Shown: positions 9,376 to 17,017 of the stretch, one piece after another
Numbering within the stretch: the first letter of the stretch is position 1
Layout: each line of letters starts with the position of its first letter
Origin: Amphibacillus sp052055485
Lineage (GTDB): Bacteria; Bacillota; Bacilli; Bacillales; Amphibacillaceae
Direction: 5' to 3'
Assembly (NCBI RefSeq): GCF_052055485.1
Contig: NZ_CP197171.1
Location: 1,922,001-1,986,000 of the forward strand
DNA: 64,000 nt
Program-made: the position numbers and the translations under genes
Notes under the pieces: model-generated
Told to the model about the DNA's origin: nothing
The model's database searches: none
What the model saw: the letters and a program-made list of their open reading frames with translations, nothing else

Positions 9376-10440
9376 ATGAAAAAAATATTGCTAATTAATC
9401 AGGGGAAAACAGAAAATCTAGGGGATAAGGCAATAAATATTGTATTTCATGAACTTCTGATGGAACATCGCTGTACAGTAGATTTTGCTGGGTTCGCACA
9501 GACTAATGAACAATTTATTGATGAAATGGAATTTCGCAAAAAACGTAGTTTACATTCAACTATTAAGCATTTTACACCTGACTTTTTAATTTGGTTTTTT
9601 AAGTATAGGAAGAAAATAAATCGTGAGTTTTCTATGATTAAAAATAAAAACTATGATTTAGTAGTTATTGGTGGAGGTCAATTAATAAAAACCAAAAACG
9701 TATTTGTTTTTACTTTGTTAACTTGGGTTGGAATTATTAAAAAAATGTCTTGTCCAATTATACTTGCGGGTATAGGGGTAGATACAACATATTCTATTAT
9801 TGAAAAAAAACTATATAGAAAGGTTCTTCCAAACATAGATGAAATATACGTTAGGGATAAAGTTTCACAAAAAATATTGAATGAGGAATTTAATGTATCT
9901 TCTAATTACATACCTGATGTAGTATTTGCTTACTCAAGATTTTTTCCACAGGACGTAGATATTAATAAGAAGAATAAATTATTGATAATGATCTATGATT
10001 ATAATGCTTTAAAAGATAATTTTGAAACTAAATTTAAAACAATTTATGAGTATTTTAATTATTGGGAAAAATTAATTGAACAAAATATGGAAAATAATCT
10101 TGAAATAGTTTTAGGCTATACAACTATTGGAGATAAAAGAACAACATATGAATTTAGTGAATATCTAAAGAGAAAATCAAATATTAAATTTTCAATAAAA
10201 AATACAGATAGATTAAGTGATTTTTCTAATTTATTAAAAGATACTAAAGTATTAATTTCAGGAAGAATGCATGGAATGTTATTAGGTTTAAATTATAAAT
10301 GTGAAATAGTTCCTTATGTAATTTCTTCAAAAATTGAAGCTTTTAAAGATGAGTGGTTAGATAAAAAATTTAATATAGATGATGTAAATATTGAAATTGA
10401 TAAAACATTAGAAAGTTTATTGGGAAATATCAGGTATTAA
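9376..10440 (+). CDS. Polysaccharide pyruvyl transferase family protein
   Basis: A 354-residue protein with the family signatures: an N-terminal NQGKTENLGDKAI loop, VVIGGGQLI near residues 96-104, AGIGVD near 130, and the C-terminal SGRMHGMLLGLNY near 298-310. Family members transfer pyruvate from phosphoenolpyruvate to form ketals on capsule sugars (CsaB/ExoV/WcaK relatives), although some act on other groups. A pyruvate ketal would give the capsule negative charge. The ATG is preceded by GATGGAGG. It lies between the polymerase and the flippase in one operon. Confidence 0.87.
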   Translation: MKKILLINQGKTENLGDKAINIVFHELLMEHRCTVDFAGFAQTNEQFIDEMEFRKKRSLHSTIKHFTPDFLIWFFKYRKKINREFSMIKNKNYDLVVIGGGQLIKTKNVFVFTLLTWVGIIKKMSCPIILAGIGVDTTYSIIEKKLYRKVLPNIDEIYVRDKVSQKILNEEFNVSSNYIPDVVFAYSRFFPQDVDINKKNKLLIMIYDYNALKDNFETKFKTIYEYFNYWEKLIEQNMENNLEIVLGYTTIGDKRTTYEFSEYLKRKSNIKFSIKNTDRLSDFSNLLKDTKVLISGRMHGMLLGLNYKCEIVPYVISSKIEAFKDEWLDKKFNIDDVNIEIDKTLESLLGNIRY

Positions 10441-10475
10441 GGAATACATTATTTTTAAATTGATCGAGGTGCTAT

Positions 10476-12005
10476 GTGAAAAAAACCGTTTTACTAATAA
10501 TAATATTAACAGTTATTTCAAAAGTTATAGGGCTTAGTAGGGAAATTACGTTATCATATTTCTACGGTGCAACAAGTGTTAGTGATGCTTATTTAATTGC
10601 ATTAATTATACCTACAGTTATATTTACTTTTGTTGGTAATGCAATTTCTACAGGATATATCCCTATGTATAATAAAATTGCTTTTGAGTTTGATAAAAAT
10701 AAAGCAAATACATATACTAATAATTTGATTAATATCCTTGGTGTATTCAGTTGTGCTTTAATATTTTTTTGTTATATGTTCACAGAGCAACTTGTGAGAG
10801 TATTTGCTTCAGGATTTGAAGGTGAGACTTTACAATTAGCTATCCAATTTACTAGATATAGTTTAATTGGACTTTTGTTTATGGGAGTAACACATTTGTT
10901 TAGAAGTTATCTTCAATTAAAAGGTAATTTTGCAGCTCCAGCATTAGTAGCGTTACCCATGAATATAGTAATAATTTCTTCTATCATTATTAGTAGTTTC
11001 TGGGATATTAGAATTCTATCTATAGGATTAATTTTATCTATGCTGGCCCAATTAATTTTTTTAATTCCTTTTGTTGTAAAGAAGGGGTTGAGATTTCAAC
11101 CAATATTTGATATAAAAGATAAAAATATCAAACAAATGATACCCTTAGCGCTTCCAGTACTTGTAGGTGTTGCTGTTGAGGATTTAAATAAAATAATAGA
11201 TAAGACAATTGCTTCGAATGTTGCTATTGGGGGAATTTCAGCACTCAGTTATTCAATCAATTTAAATAATTTTGTTCATGGAGTTTTTGTGTTATCAATA
11301 ACTTCAGTTATGTATCCAGTGATATCTAAAATGGCTATTGAAGGCAATATTTCAGGATTGAAAAAATCAATCATTGAATCAATTGAGATTATATCTCTTT
11401 TTTTAGTACCTACAATGATAGGAATTATGATATTTTCAAAGCCTATTATTGAACTGTTATATGGAAGAGGTGCTTTTGGAGATAATGCTATAACAATGAC
11501 GTCTCAAGTTTTGTTTTATTATTCGTTCGGGCTTCTAAGTGTAGGTATTCGAGAAGTATTATCTAGACCATTCTATGCTTTACAAGACACTAAAACACCT
11601 GTAATTAATGCTTCAGTTGGAGTAATAGTAAATATAACTTTAAATCTAATTTTATCAAGATACCTAGGGATAGGTGGACTTGCTCTAGCTACAAGTTTGT
11701 CTTCAGTATTAACTGCGATCCTTATGTATCAAAGTTTAAAGAAAAAAATAGGGATTATAGATTTAACCAATACATACATGATATTGTTCAAAGTTTTAAT
11801 TGCATCAGTTATTATGGGTTTTGTTGTATATGGATTAAACATTATTTTGATTCAATATACAAGTTCAAATGTATCACTTTTTATTTCAATTATCTTTGGT
11901 GCTTTATTATATTTTTCATTATTGATATTTTTAAAAGTAAAAATTGTCAATAAGGTGAAAATTAAATTTATAAATAAGCTATTAAGCATTAATCAACAAA
12001 AATAA
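10476..12005 (+). CDS. MurJ/MviN-like lipid-linked oligosaccharide flippase
   Basis: A 509-residue polytopic protein with about 14 membrane segments. The N-terminal VISKVIGLSREITLSYFYGA and the internal ELLYGRGAFG near 325 and SRPFYALQDTKTP near 365 match the MurJ/MviN branch of the MOP superfamily rather than classical Wzx. It starts at GTG 10476 after GAGGTG; the ATG two bases earlier runs straight into a stop. In this position it most likely flips the capsule repeat unit, acting as the Wzx of the locus, rather than serving as the housekeeping lipid II flippase. That role is inferred from context. Confidence 0.87.
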   Translation: MKKTVLLIIILTVISKVIGLSREITLSYFYGATSVSDAYLIALIIPTVIFTFVGNAISTGYIPMYNKIAFEFDKNKANTYTNNLINILGVFSCALIFFCYMFTEQLVRVFASGFEGETLQLAIQFTRYSLIGLLFMGVTHLFRSYLQLKGNFAAPALVALPMNIVIISSIIISSFWDIRILSIGLILSMLAQLIFLIPFVVKKGLRFQPIFDIKDKNIKQMIPLALPVLVGVAVEDLNKIIDKTIASNVAIGGISALSYSINLNNFVHGVFVLSITSVMYPVISKMAIEGNISGLKKSIIESIEIISLFLVPTMIGIMIFSKPIIELLYGRGAFGDNAITMTSQVLFYYSFGLLSVGIREVLSRPFYALQDTKTPVINASVGVIVNITLNLILSRYLGIGGLALATSLSSVLTAILMYQSLKKKIGIIDLTNTYMILFKVLIASVIMGFVVYGLNIILIQYTSSNVSLFISIIFGALLYFSLLIFLKVKIVNKVKIKFINKLLSINQQK

Positions 12006-12027
12006 TAAAATAAGGGGATTCTAAGAG

Positions 12028-12304
12028 TGAAGATAGTACAAGTTTCAAAAATGATCAAGACAAATGAACTTAATGTTTTTCATTATTAAAATATTTATGG
12101 ACTCTGTCTTGATGAAAGAAATATATGATGAATGAGAATGAACTTTATAATATAATGTAAGAAGAGTTCGGGAATTATGAATTTCCAATTAATATAAAAT
12201 GTGATGAATTTCTTCGGAGTTTATTTAGTGATTATGACAAATTCTTCTCAACGGCATTACATAATTTTTACCATGATATAATTGAAATTAGTAAAAAAAC
12301 TTGA
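12028..12304 (+). pseudogene. Remnant of a capsule-cluster gene
   Basis: After AAGGGG, a GTG at 12028 opens a 21-codon frame (VKIVQVSKMIKTNEL...) that stops. A second frame then gives protein-like sequence around GNYEFPINIKCDEFLRSLF and ends at 12304. The stops and frame changes indicate a gene that has lost most of its sequence. The original family is not recognisable. The intact HIT gene starts 17 bp later with its own strong ribosome binding site. Confidence 0.45.
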
Positions 12305-12321
12305 TATAGGAGGTCAAGATT

Positions 12322-12762
12322 GTGAGTAAAGTAATGGAAGATTTTAAAAAAAAATTCAAAACTAAAGATTTATTGATTTATGAAACTGAGTATTGGGTTT
12401 GGTCACTTAGACCTGTACAGGCTACACCCGGTGCTGGAATACTATCATTAAAACGTGAATGTCAAACTTTTAGTGAATTAAATCAAGAAGAGTTTTCTGA
12501 TTTAAACAACATCATTAAAGCAATTGAGAAAACTCTTAAGAAAACTTTTAATTATGATATTATGAATTACCTCATGCTTATGATGGTAGATAAGCAGGTT
12601 CATTATCATATTATACCAAGATACGATAAAGCTATCGACTTTATTGGATTATATTGGAAAGACTCAGGTTGGCCAGGAGTACCAAATTTAGCAGGGGAAG
12701 AAATAAAAATAGAAATATTGTATGAAATTCAGTCTATAATAAAAGAAAACTTGGTGTTATAG
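12322..12762 (+). CDS. HIT-like domain protein
   Basis: A 146-residue protein starting at GTG 12322, eight bases after AGGAGGT. The histidine-triad region reads QVHYHIIPRY near residues 93-102: the first His of the triad is Gln, while the central catalytic His and the third His are kept. HIT proteins are nucleotidyl hydrolases or transferases, such as Ap4A hydrolases and ADP-sugar/sulfate phosphorylases. Its position directly before a cytidylyltransferase suggests a role in nucleotide-activated intermediates of the capsule decoration pathway, but that is inference. A housekeeping Ap4A hydrolase is less likely, given its place within the capsule cassette. Confidence 0.75.
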   Translation: MSKVMEDFKKKFKTKDLLIYETEYWVWSLRPVQATPGAGILSLKRECQTFSELNQEEFSDLNNIIKAIEKTLKKTFNYDIMNYLMLMMVDKQVHYHIIPRYDKAIDFIGLYWKDSGWPGVPNLAGEEIKIEILYEIQSIIKENLVL

Positions 12763-12798
12763 ACTAGTGATTTTTAAAGTTCAGAAGGAGGAGAAATT

Positions 12799-13242
12799 TT
12801 GAAAAAATATAAAGTAGGCTATACAACAGGTGTTTATGATATGTTTCATATTGGACATTTAAATATATTAAAAAGAGCAAAGGAACAATGTGAATACTTA
12901 ATTGTCGGAGTAACGACTGATAAATTAGTATTTTATAAAAATAAGAAAGCAATCATACCACATGATGAGCGCATGGCAATTGTGGAAAGTATTAAATATG
13001 TTGATCAAGTGGTACCACAAGAAAATATGGATAAAATGGCAGCTTGGGAGAAATATAAATATGATGTCATGTTTGTAGGTAGTGACTGGAAGGGTACGGA
13101 TAAATGGAATGAGTTCGAACGACAATTTGATAAAGTAGGAGTAGATATCGTATACTTCCCATATACACAAGGTACTTCTTCGACGAAGTTGAGAGATGTG
13201 CTAGATAAGATAATGAAAGTTGATTCAGTACCCGCAAGATAG
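12799..13242 (+). CDS. TagD-like cytidylyltransferase (CDP-alcohol synthesis)
   Basis: A 147-residue protein of the cytidylyltransferase family related to glycerol-3-phosphate cytidylyltransferase (TagD). The TTG start at 12799 follows AAGGAGGAG. The nucleotide-binding HIGH motif (H17-H20) lies in TGVYDMFHIGHLNILKRAK, and the second signature appears as QGTSSTKLR near 124, corresponding to RTEGISTT of TagD. It should activate a phospho-alcohol (glycerol-3-phosphate, phosphocholine or similar) with CTP. Together with licD at 6144 this gives a donor plus transferase pair for phosphodiester decoration of the polysaccharide. It is somewhat longer than TagD (about 129 residues); the exact substrate is unknown. 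Confidence 0.82.
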   Translation: MKKYKVGYTTGVYDMFHIGHLNILKRAKEQCEYLIVGVTTDKLVFYKNKKAIIPHDERMAIVESIKYVDQVVPQENMDKMAAWEKYKYDVMFVGSDWKGTDKWNEFERQFDKVGVDIVYFPYTQGTSSTKLRDVLDKIMKVDSVPAR

Positions 13243-13288
13243 TTTAAAGAAATAATTCATTTAACTGAATATGGAGTATCTCCGTAAG

Positions 13289-13589
13289 AGTGGACAAACT
13301 GCTTGAACGCGGTTTACTTAATTTTAAAGAGGTATTATAGTTAATTAAGAACAATGATAGTTTCGAGACTATTGTGAAAGATATAAAAATTGCAGAGACC
13401 AAAGATGAAGAGATGACCTTCAACAATTGGACAGAGAAAGTTACGGGAACGGCTTTAGTAAACATTTATGGAATGTCCATAGTTAAGAGTGAGTCTAGAA
13501 TATCAAATCAAAAGTATTTTAAAAAAATGGAAGAATTGAGTGATGATAAGATTAAAGTAAAAAAGTTAACACAATGTTATGTCTCGTAA
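13289..13589 (+). pseudogene. Degraded reading frame, unknown product
   Basis: Two short, AT-rich frames lie head to tail. VDKLLERGLLNFKEVL runs from 13289 to a stop, then a frame shifted by one base runs from GTG 13374 to 13589 (71 codons, rich in Lys and Glu). Neither has a convincing ribosome binding site. The downstream 250 bp (13590-13840) is AT-rich with stops in all frames. I read this as gene decay at the right edge of the capsule cassette. It could also be a genuine small gene at 13374-13589, which I consider less likely. Confidence 0.35.
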
Positions 13590-13840
13590 ATGCAAGGATT
13601 GTTAGTTTTGTTTTCCGTATGAAGAATACGACTATGTATACATGTTTATTTCATTATGGTGAGAAAAATATCAGACTTCTCAAAAAAGTTAAAGACTACT
13701 GTACTACAGATTTTTTATACATTTATAGAAAGAGGTAGTGGGGTATAGAATTTAAATGATAAATATTCTATGGTTATAATTATGTTTTGATCTATTTAGC
13801 ATTTATATTTAGTTGTAGAGGTTAGAAAAAATTTTTACTA

Positions 13841-13981
13841 AATAGCCAACTAAACGATGTCAAAGCGACTTATGCTGATATTGATGATCTGCAGCAAACC
13901 ACTGGCTTTAAACCAACGACGTCGATCGATCAGGGCTTGAAAAAGTTCGTTGATTGGTATAAAGAATACTATAAAGTTTAA
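13841..13981 (+). pseudogene. C-terminal remnant of UDP-glucuronate/glucose 4-epimerase
   Basis: One open frame of 46 codons up to the TAA at 13979-13981 reads ...VKATYADIDDLQQTTGF and ...FVDWYKEYYKV. This matches the very C-terminal end of nucleotide-sugar epimerases of the UDP-glucuronate 4-epimerase type. Nothing upstream continues the gene, and the sequence turns abruptly from ordinary coding composition to AT-rich DNA at about 13840. The stub lies just before ugd, whose product is the epimerase's substrate. The ancestral locus therefore probably had an epimerase-ugd pair, and replacement of the variable cassette cut the epimerase off. Confidence 0.75.
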
Positions 13982-14130
13982 AAATAGTATCATGATCTAC
14001 CAACAAGGTAATCTCTTTAAAGAAATTATCTTTTGTGAAGTGTTACAATAGTAAAGATGTATTTTAGCTAAAATATAAATCATTGAGTTTGTACTTTAAA
14101 CAAATCCATAGAGTTAGGAAGGTAAACATA

Positions 14131-15297
14131 ATGAAAATTGCAGTTGCTGGAACAGGGTATGTTGGTTTATCTAATGCAGTATTACTGGCTCAGAATCATC
14201 AAGTTTTTGCCTTAGATATCATTCAAGAGAAAGTAGATTTGATTAATAGCAAGAAATCACCTATTGTTGATGCTGAAATTGAAGAGTTTTTAGCAACAAA
14301 AGATTTGAATTTAACCGCAACGACAAGTCCTAAAGAGGCATATGAAGGGGCGGAATATGTGGTTATCTCCACACCAACGAATTATGATGAGAAGAAGAAT
14401 TATTTTGATACAAGTACAGTGGAAAAAGTGATTAAGGATGTGCTTGAACTTAATCCTCGAGCGACAATGATCATTAAATCAACCGTCCCTGTTGGCTATA
14501 CTTTAGAAGTACGAGCTAAGTTCAAAACGGAAAACATTGTTTTCTCACCGGAGTTTTTACGTGAAGGTAAAGCACTTTATGATAATCTTTATCCATCTCG
14601 AATCGTGCTTGGGGAGCAATCCGATCGTGCCCGTCAATTCGCAGATTTACTTGTTGAAGGTGCACTTAAGGAAGATATTGATGTCCTATTTACCGATTCG
14701 ACGGAAGCCGAAGCCATTAAGTTATTTGCCAATACTTATCTTGGTCTTCGAGTTGCCTTTTTCAATGAATTGGATACTTATGCAGAGGTACGTGGTTTAA
14801 ATACGAAGCAGATTATTGAAGGGGTTGGACTTGATCCACGGATTGGCAGCCACTACAATAATCCATCTTTCGGCTATGGCGGTTACTGCTTACCAAAGGA
14901 TACCAAGCAATTACTAGCTAATTATGAAGATGTGCCAAATAATATTATCCAAGCGATTGTTGATGCCAACCGGACCCGTAAAGACCACATTGCCAATAGT
15001 ATTTTGGCCAAAAACCCTACGATTGTCGGAATTTACCGCCTAACGATGAAAACAGACTCTGATAACTTCAGACAATCCGCCATCCAAGGGATCATGAAAC
15101 GCATTAAAGCAAAAGGCATTGAAGTTGTCGTCTACGAACCGGTACTAGAGGAAGAAGATTTTTATAACTCACGAGTCGTGAAAGATCTTGATGAATTCAA
15201 AGCGATTTCTGACGTTGTCGTAGCGAACCGTTTGACTGATGAGATTAAAGATGTAGAAGAGAAGGTTTATACAAGGGATTTGTTTAGTAGGGATTAG
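14131..15297 (+). CDS. ugd: UDP-glucose 6-dehydrogenase
   Basis: A 388-residue protein starting at ATG 14131, eight bases after GGAAGG; a 16-codon upstream extension has no ribosome binding site. The N-terminal NAD-binding motif is AGTGYVGLSNA (about 6-16). STPTNYD and STVPVGYT follow, and the catalytic region reads FGYGGYCLPKDTKQL near 258, with the active-site Cys. The length and motifs match the short UgdH branch used for capsules. It oxidises UDP-glucose from galU to UDP-glucuronate. It is followed by a clear terminator that closes the polysaccharide locus. Confidence 0.94.
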   Translation: MKIAVAGTGYVGLSNAVLLAQNHQVFALDIIQEKVDLINSKKSPIVDAEIEEFLATKDLNLTATTSPKEAYEGAEYVVISTPTNYDEKKNYFDTSTVEKVIKDVLELNPRATMIIKSTVPVGYTLEVRAKFKTENIVFSPEFLREGKALYDNLYPSRIVLGEQSDRARQFADLLVEGALKEDIDVLFTDSTEAEAIKLFANTYLGLRVAFFNELDTYAEVRGLNTKQIIEGVGLDPRIGSHYNNPSFGYGGYCLPKDTKQLLANYEDVPNNIIQAIVDANRTRKDHIANSILAKNPTIVGIYRLTMKTDSDNFRQSAIQGIMKRIKAKGIEVVVYEPVLEEEDFYNSRVVKDLDEFKAISDVVVANRLTDEIKDVEEKVYTRDLFSRD

Positions 15298-15304
15298 ATA
15301 GAGA

Positions 15305-15332
15305 GCACCCTGTTGTTGATGGGGTGCTTTTT
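15305..15332 (+). terminator. Rho-independent terminator after ugd
   Basis: GCACCC and GGGTGC pair across an 11-nt loop and are followed directly by TTTTT. It lies 8 bp after the ugd stop and ends the capsule transcription unit. Confidence 0.85.
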
Positions 15333-15399
15333 GTATTATTTTAGTGGAAAATTTAACTTCAATTCAGTTTCAAAAAAAATATGCAACAAAGGTGGTAAA

Positions 15400-16068
15400 A
15401 TGAGCTTTACTTTATTTAATTCGAATAGTTTCCTTTTTGATTGTCAATTAGAAGATTACTGTTTATATATCGATGTAATGAAGGAAAGTATTGATTCTCG
15501 TAAAAAAACTATTTTGGAAAGGTTTGAAAAAGAATCTGAAAATATAAGTGATTCTCAATCTAAAGATGAGATGTTTGAATATAAGTATCTGGATGATTAT
15601 CAATCTTTAGACCAAGATTATACTTTTATTTTGCGTAAATCACTTTTTATTACTCTTCACTCTTTTATGGAGTCTGAATTACTAAGAATATCTAAAAGCT
15701 TAGAGAATCAAAATCACTCGCAAATTAAATTAACTGATATTAAACATTCTGGATTAAAGAGATATCTATTTTATATTGAAAAGGTTATAAATATCGACAT
15801 TAAATTGTCTGAAATGGATAGGAAGACTTTTATTAAATATAGTGATTTAAGAAATTACTTTGTACATAATGATGGTATTGAATTTCAAGCTAAACAGCAT
15901 ACTAAGTTTAAATCTTTACCATATATAAAATTTAGAGAATATAGATTGCCAGAAATCTATGAGGTTGAATCATTAGAGAAAGAATTTAATGTTGTATATT
16001 TAGATTTAATCTCAAAATTTTTCAAACAACTGTTTGTATCTTTAGATGAATATGATATTAAATTATAA
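15400..16068 (+). CDS. HEPN-like protein (putative RNase, possible defence or toxin)
   Basis: I place the start at ATG 15400 after AAAGGTGG; an extended frame would run back through the ugd terminator. The 222-residue protein is mostly helical by composition. A helix around FILRKSLFITLHSFMESEL (76-94) is followed by SDLRNYFVHND (148-158). Arg151-Asn152-x3-His156 is the R-x4-6-H motif with the polar residue after Arg, the active-site pattern of HEPN ribonucleases. HEPN proteins occur in toxin-antitoxin, abortive infection and other defence loci. No antitoxin-like gene is adjacent. It stands alone between ugd and a ketosteroid-isomerase-like gene. The assignment rests on one motif and helical context. 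Confidence 0.55.
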   Translation: MSFTLFNSNSFLFDCQLEDYCLYIDVMKESIDSRKKTILERFEKESENISDSQSKDEMFEYKYLDDYQSLDQDYTFILRKSLFITLHSFMESELLRISKSLENQNHSQIKLTDIKHSGLKRYLFYIEKVINIDIKLSEMDRKTFIKYSDLRNYFVHNDGIEFQAKQHTKFKSLPYIKFREYRLPEIYEVESLEKEFNVVYLDLISKFFKQLFVSLDEYDIKL

Positions 16069-16336
16069 TTAATTTAATTCAATATTTAATTGATTTTAAC
16101 CTGTATTAATTTTGTTTTAGCCAATTGGATAATTATTCATTTTTTAGTGTTTAATCTGTGATTGTATTTCGTAATTGGGAAGTGAACTGTTTTTTAATTA
16201 AATCTGAGATAGCTAAAAGCAGAGAAATTCACAAGGAGAAAGGAGTTCATTTTTAAGTTAACATATACATTATTCACTCTAATTAAAACACATGGGTGGA
16301 GAACCACACATTAAAGTTAAAGGAGAGATCGTTGTA

Positions 16337-16711
16337 ATGGATAGTTCAGTTATGAAAACTAAGTTACAAGAATATGTAGATGCTTTTAATAAAGGTGACC
16401 TTAAGCGTTTGATGGCGCTGTTCGCTGACGAAGCAAAAGTGGAGGATCCCGTTGGTCAACCACCAAAGGTAGGGCGTCAAGAAATTGAAGAATTTTATCA
16501 ACAAAGCTTGCTAGGAGGAGCTCAACTTGAATTATTAGTACCACCCCGCGGTTCCTTCAGTAATGCAGCATCGATTACCTTTGCCGTTCACTCCAAAGCG
16601 GAAGGCCAATCAATTCGTATCGATGTCACCGATGTAATGACCTTTGACACAAACGGTAAAATTGTGACCATGCAAGCCTTTTGGGGACCGGACGATATGC
16701 AACAGCTTTAG
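16337..16711 (+). CDS. SnoaL/NTF2-fold protein, ketosteroid-isomerase-like
   Basis: A 124-residue protein from ATG 16337, eleven bases after AAGGAG; an in-frame ATG at 16292 lacks a ribosome binding site. It resembles bacterial Delta5-3-ketosteroid isomerase along its length: LQEYVDAFNKGD, VEDPVGQPPKVGRQEIEEFY, then IDVTDVMTFD and IVTMQAFWGP. The positions corresponding to the catalytic Tyr, the general-base Asp (VEDP) and the second active-site Asp (DVTD) appear kept. A true steroid substrate in this organism is doubtful; an isomerase or small-molecule-binding role on another substrate is likelier. The gene is monocistronic and lies just left of the IS21 insertion. Confidence 0.8.
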   Translation: MDSSVMKTKLQEYVDAFNKGDLKRLMALFADEAKVEDPVGQPPKVGRQEIEEFYQQSLLGGAQLELLVPPRGSFSNAASITFAVHSKAEGQSIRIDVTDVMTFDTNGKIVTMQAFWGPDDMQQL

Positions 16712-17017
16712 TTCAGTTGTAATCGTCTTCGTTTAATAACAAGTATCTATAATTAGCTTATCGACCTCTTGTATACTTGTCTTAAGACAAATAAACAGGA
16801 GGTTATTCATTTTGATTATCAACTTTGGATATGGCTGATTATTTTCCATAAAGAGGTCCACCAATATCCATGTGGGGTCCACCTGTGACTGCTAAACTAG
16901 AGTAGACAGTTTTTGCTAGATAAAAAGACACACTTATTTACACAAAAATATTAATAATAAGAACTTCCATTGTACAATGTTTATATCAAAACATACAGAA
17001 CAGTGGAGGACGTAAAG

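Noticed and set aside
14083..14130. 16-codon upstream extension of ugd
   Set aside because: No ribosome binding site, and the Rossmann motif begins at the usual distance from ATG 14131.
15313..15399. 29-codon extension of the HEPN-like protein
   Set aside because: It would start inside the ugd terminator; ATG 15400 has its own ribosome binding site.
16759..16883. Gene disrupted by IS21
   Set aside because: A strong AGGAGG and TTG occur near 16798-16813, but the frame stops after eight codons and does not continue right of the element in any recognisable way.
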